Of a stretch of 64,000 nt of DNA, positions 62,481 to 64,000 are shown in pieces. This DNA is from DATKUA01 sp965602675. Lineage in GTDB: Bacteria; Acidobacteriota; DATKUA01. Under the pieces are notes generated by a model that saw only the letters and a program-made list of their open reading frames with translations, was not told where the DNA came from and ran no database searches. Made by a program: the position numbers and the translations under genes. Numbering within the stretch: position 1 is the stretch's first letter; each line of letters starts with the position of its first letter. The stretch lies in the NCBI GenBank assembly GCA_965602675.1, contig CBFCZO010000002.1, positions 28,694 through 92,693 of the forward strand. Direction: 5' to 3'.

Positions 62481-64000
62481 TCAGGCTTTCTTGACTGCGG
62501 CTGCCCGGGATTTTCTCCCGCCCTTCGGCTTGCCTTTTCTTGGCCCGGCGATGATAGCTTTTTTAATAACATCGTCGATGTGCGAAGCGAAAATGAATTT
62601 CATGCCTTCGCGTAATTCCTGCTGAATCTCCGCCAAATCTTTTTCGTTCCGCCGGGGAAGGATTATTGTCCGGATCCCCATCCGCCTGGCCGCCAGCACC
62701 TTTTCCTTTATTCCTCCCACAGGGAGGATCGTGCCGCGCAGAGTGATTTCGCCGGTCATCGCGATCTCTTTGTGGATCGGCTTGCCTGTGAAGGCGGAAA
62801 TCAAAGCTGTAGCGATGGTGACGCCGGCTGAGGGGCCGTCTTTGGGAATTGCGCCCTCTGGAACGTGGATGTGAACGTCGTGCTTGGCAAAGTCGAATTT
62901 GCCCAGGCCGAGTTCATTCGCCTTTGCTTTTGTGTAGCTCATCGCGGCCCGCGCGCTTTCCTGCATTACGTCGCCTAGCTGACCGGTGAGCGTAAGGCCG
63001 CCCGAGCCTTTCATCGGCATCGCTTCGATGAAAAGGATGTCGCCGCCGGCAGGAGTCCAGGCAAGACCGGTGGCGACGCCGACCTGGTCGCGCGCGAGCA
63101 TCTCTTCAGGAAGAAAACGGGGCGGGCCCAGGAACTCGCTGACGCTCTCTGCAGTGACCGTCACGCGCCCTCGCTGCCCCTCGGCAACCTTGCGGGCTAC
63201 CTTGCGGCAGATCGAGGCGATCTCGCGCTCGAGGTTCCTGACGCCGGCTTCTATCGTATATGATTTGATGATCGAGCTTAGTCCCGAGTCGGTGATGCTA
63301 AGTTGATTGGCAGTGATGCCGTTGGCTCGCCTCTGGCGGGGTATCAGGTACCTGTTGGCAATGTGCAGTTTCTCCTGCTCGGTGTATCCCGGCAGCCTTA
63401 TTATTTCCATCCTGTCAAGGAATGCCGGTTGGATTGTGTCGAGTTGGTTTGCGGTGAGGATAAACATCACCTTGCTGAGATCGAAATTGACTCCGAGATA
63501 ATTATCCCTGAAGGTCGAATTCTGTTCCGGATCGAGAACTTCCAGCAGCGCCGATGAGGGATCGCCGCGGAAGTCGGCCCCGATCTTGTCGACCTCGTCC
63601 ATCATGAATACGGGATTGTTGCTACCTGACTGGTTTATTCCCTGGATTATGCGCCCCGGCAAGGCACCCACGTAGGTTCGGCGGTGGCCCCTGATCTCCG
63701 CCTCGTCGCGAACTCCTCCCAGGCTCAGCCTGATGAATTTGCGTCCGAGAGTCCTGGCGATGCTCTGGCCGAGCGACGTCTTCCCCACTCCCGGCGGACC
63801 GACGAAGCAGAGAATCGGGCCGCGCATCTCACGCTTCTTCAGCTTCATCACTCCGAGGTGCTCGAGAATGCGGTCCTTCACCTTTTCAAGGTCGTAGTGG
63901 TCCTCGTCCAGGATCTTTTTTGCCTTCAGAAGATCGAGCCGGTCCTTGCTCGATTTCGACCAGGGCAGGTCGCACATGACATCGATATAATTCCTCAGCA
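62481..64000 (-). CDS. lon: Lon protease, 5' end outside window
   Basis: About 506 C-terminal residues of an ATP-dependent Lon protease; the N-terminal substrate-binding domain lies beyond the right edge. Walker A GPPGVGKTSLG, Walker B VFMMDEVDK, and the serine-lysine dyad in KDGPSAGVTIATAL and GGIKEKVLAARR are intact. The C-terminus is basic (KGKPKGGRKSRAAAVKKA), an unusual extension. It precedes thiL on the same strand. Confidence 0.96.
   Translation of the reverse strand, partial: LRNYIDVMCDLPWSKSSKDRLDLLKAKKILDEDHYDLEKVKDRILEHLGVMKLKKREMRGPILCFVGPPGVGKTSLGQSIARTLGRKFIRLSLGGVRDEAEIRGHRRTYVGALPGRIIQGINQSGSNNPVFMMDEVDKIGADFRGDPSSALLEVLDPEQNSTFRDNYLGVNFDLSKVMFILTANQLDTIQPAFLDRMEIIRLPGYTEQEKLHIANRYLIPRQRRANGITANQLSITDSGLSSIIKSYTIEAGVRNLEREIASICRKVARKVAEGQRGRVTVTAESVSEFLGPPRFLPEEMLARDQVGVATGLAWTPAGGDILFIEAMPMKGSGGLTLTGQLGDVMQESARAAMSYTKAKANELGLGKFDFAKHDVHIHVPEGAIPKDGPSAGVTIATALISAFTGKPIHKEIAMTGEITLRGTILPVGGIKEKVLAARRMGIRTIILPRRNEKDLAEIQQELREGMKFIFASHIDDVIKKAIIAGPRKGKPKGGRKSRAAAVKKA

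Overview
The window (about 57-60% GC by eye, 64 kb) is a dense bacterial chromosome segment with no phage, insertion sequence or CRISPR array. Genes for lipid A synthesis and export (lpxB, an msbA-like exporter), an RND pump with its lipoprotein adaptor and a DUF5916 outer-membrane-type protein indicate a diderm with lipopolysaccharide. An Rex regulator, a [NiFe] hydrogenase, Hdr proteins, 4Fe-4S proteins and a methylmalonyl-CoA epimerase indicate an anaerobe. The phylum cannot be fixed from the sequence alone; an uncultured candidate phylum is likely.

Layout. 1-10 kb: a truncated M3 oligoendopeptidase (its 3' end lies outside the window), a TPR membrane protein, a C69 dipeptidase, a HAMP/SpoIIE phosphatase, an unknown membrane protein, a bactofilin, tRNA-Gly(CCC), a NUDIX hydrolase, methylmalonyl-CoA epimerase, the redox repressor Rex with a readable promoter and Rex operator, and an NRAMP-like transporter with an altered metal site. 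10.2-25.2 kb: a long leader with a structured RNA candidate, then a same-strand cluster of about 15 genes: hdrC, hdrB, half of hdrA, two DRTGG proteins, two histidine-kinase-type ATPases, a hydrogenase-like Fe-S protein, a PHP protein, NuoE-, HydD- and NuoF-like subunits, a protein joining a NuoG/HydA N-terminal domain to the other half of HdrA, then mvhD, mvhG, mvhA and a hydrogenase maturation protease. 25-34 kb: an NTF2-like secreted protein, an RND pump and adaptor, tRNA-Arg(CCG) and a DUF5916 protein. 33.8-64 kb: housekeeping genes: a UvrD/PcrA helicase, corrinoid adenosyltransferase, NlpC/P60 peptidase, Maf, then grpE-recJ-accA-dnaE, guaA, priA, a MATE transporter, UDG-coaBC-rpoZ-gmk-yicC-msbA-lpxB, a trans-sulfuration enzyme, cutA, ribF-MBL-STAS, thiL and lon (cut by the window end).

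The most notable system is the 10.96-25.2 kb cluster. It combines a group 3c-type hydrogenase (MvhADG), HdrBC, and the NADH-oxidising electron-transfer module of trimeric [FeFe] hydrogenases (HydB/HydC/HydD-like), but has no [FeFe] catalytic domain. Where HydA would carry its H-cluster domain, the NuoG-like domain is fused to the C-terminal half of HdrA. HdrA is divided inside its inserted ferredoxin domain, and its N-terminal half is a separate gene 6.7 kb upstream. This suggests a flavin-based bifurcating complex linking H2, NAD(H), probably ferredoxin, and an unknown HdrB substrate, with an embedded signalling module of the type found beside [FeFe] hydrogenases.
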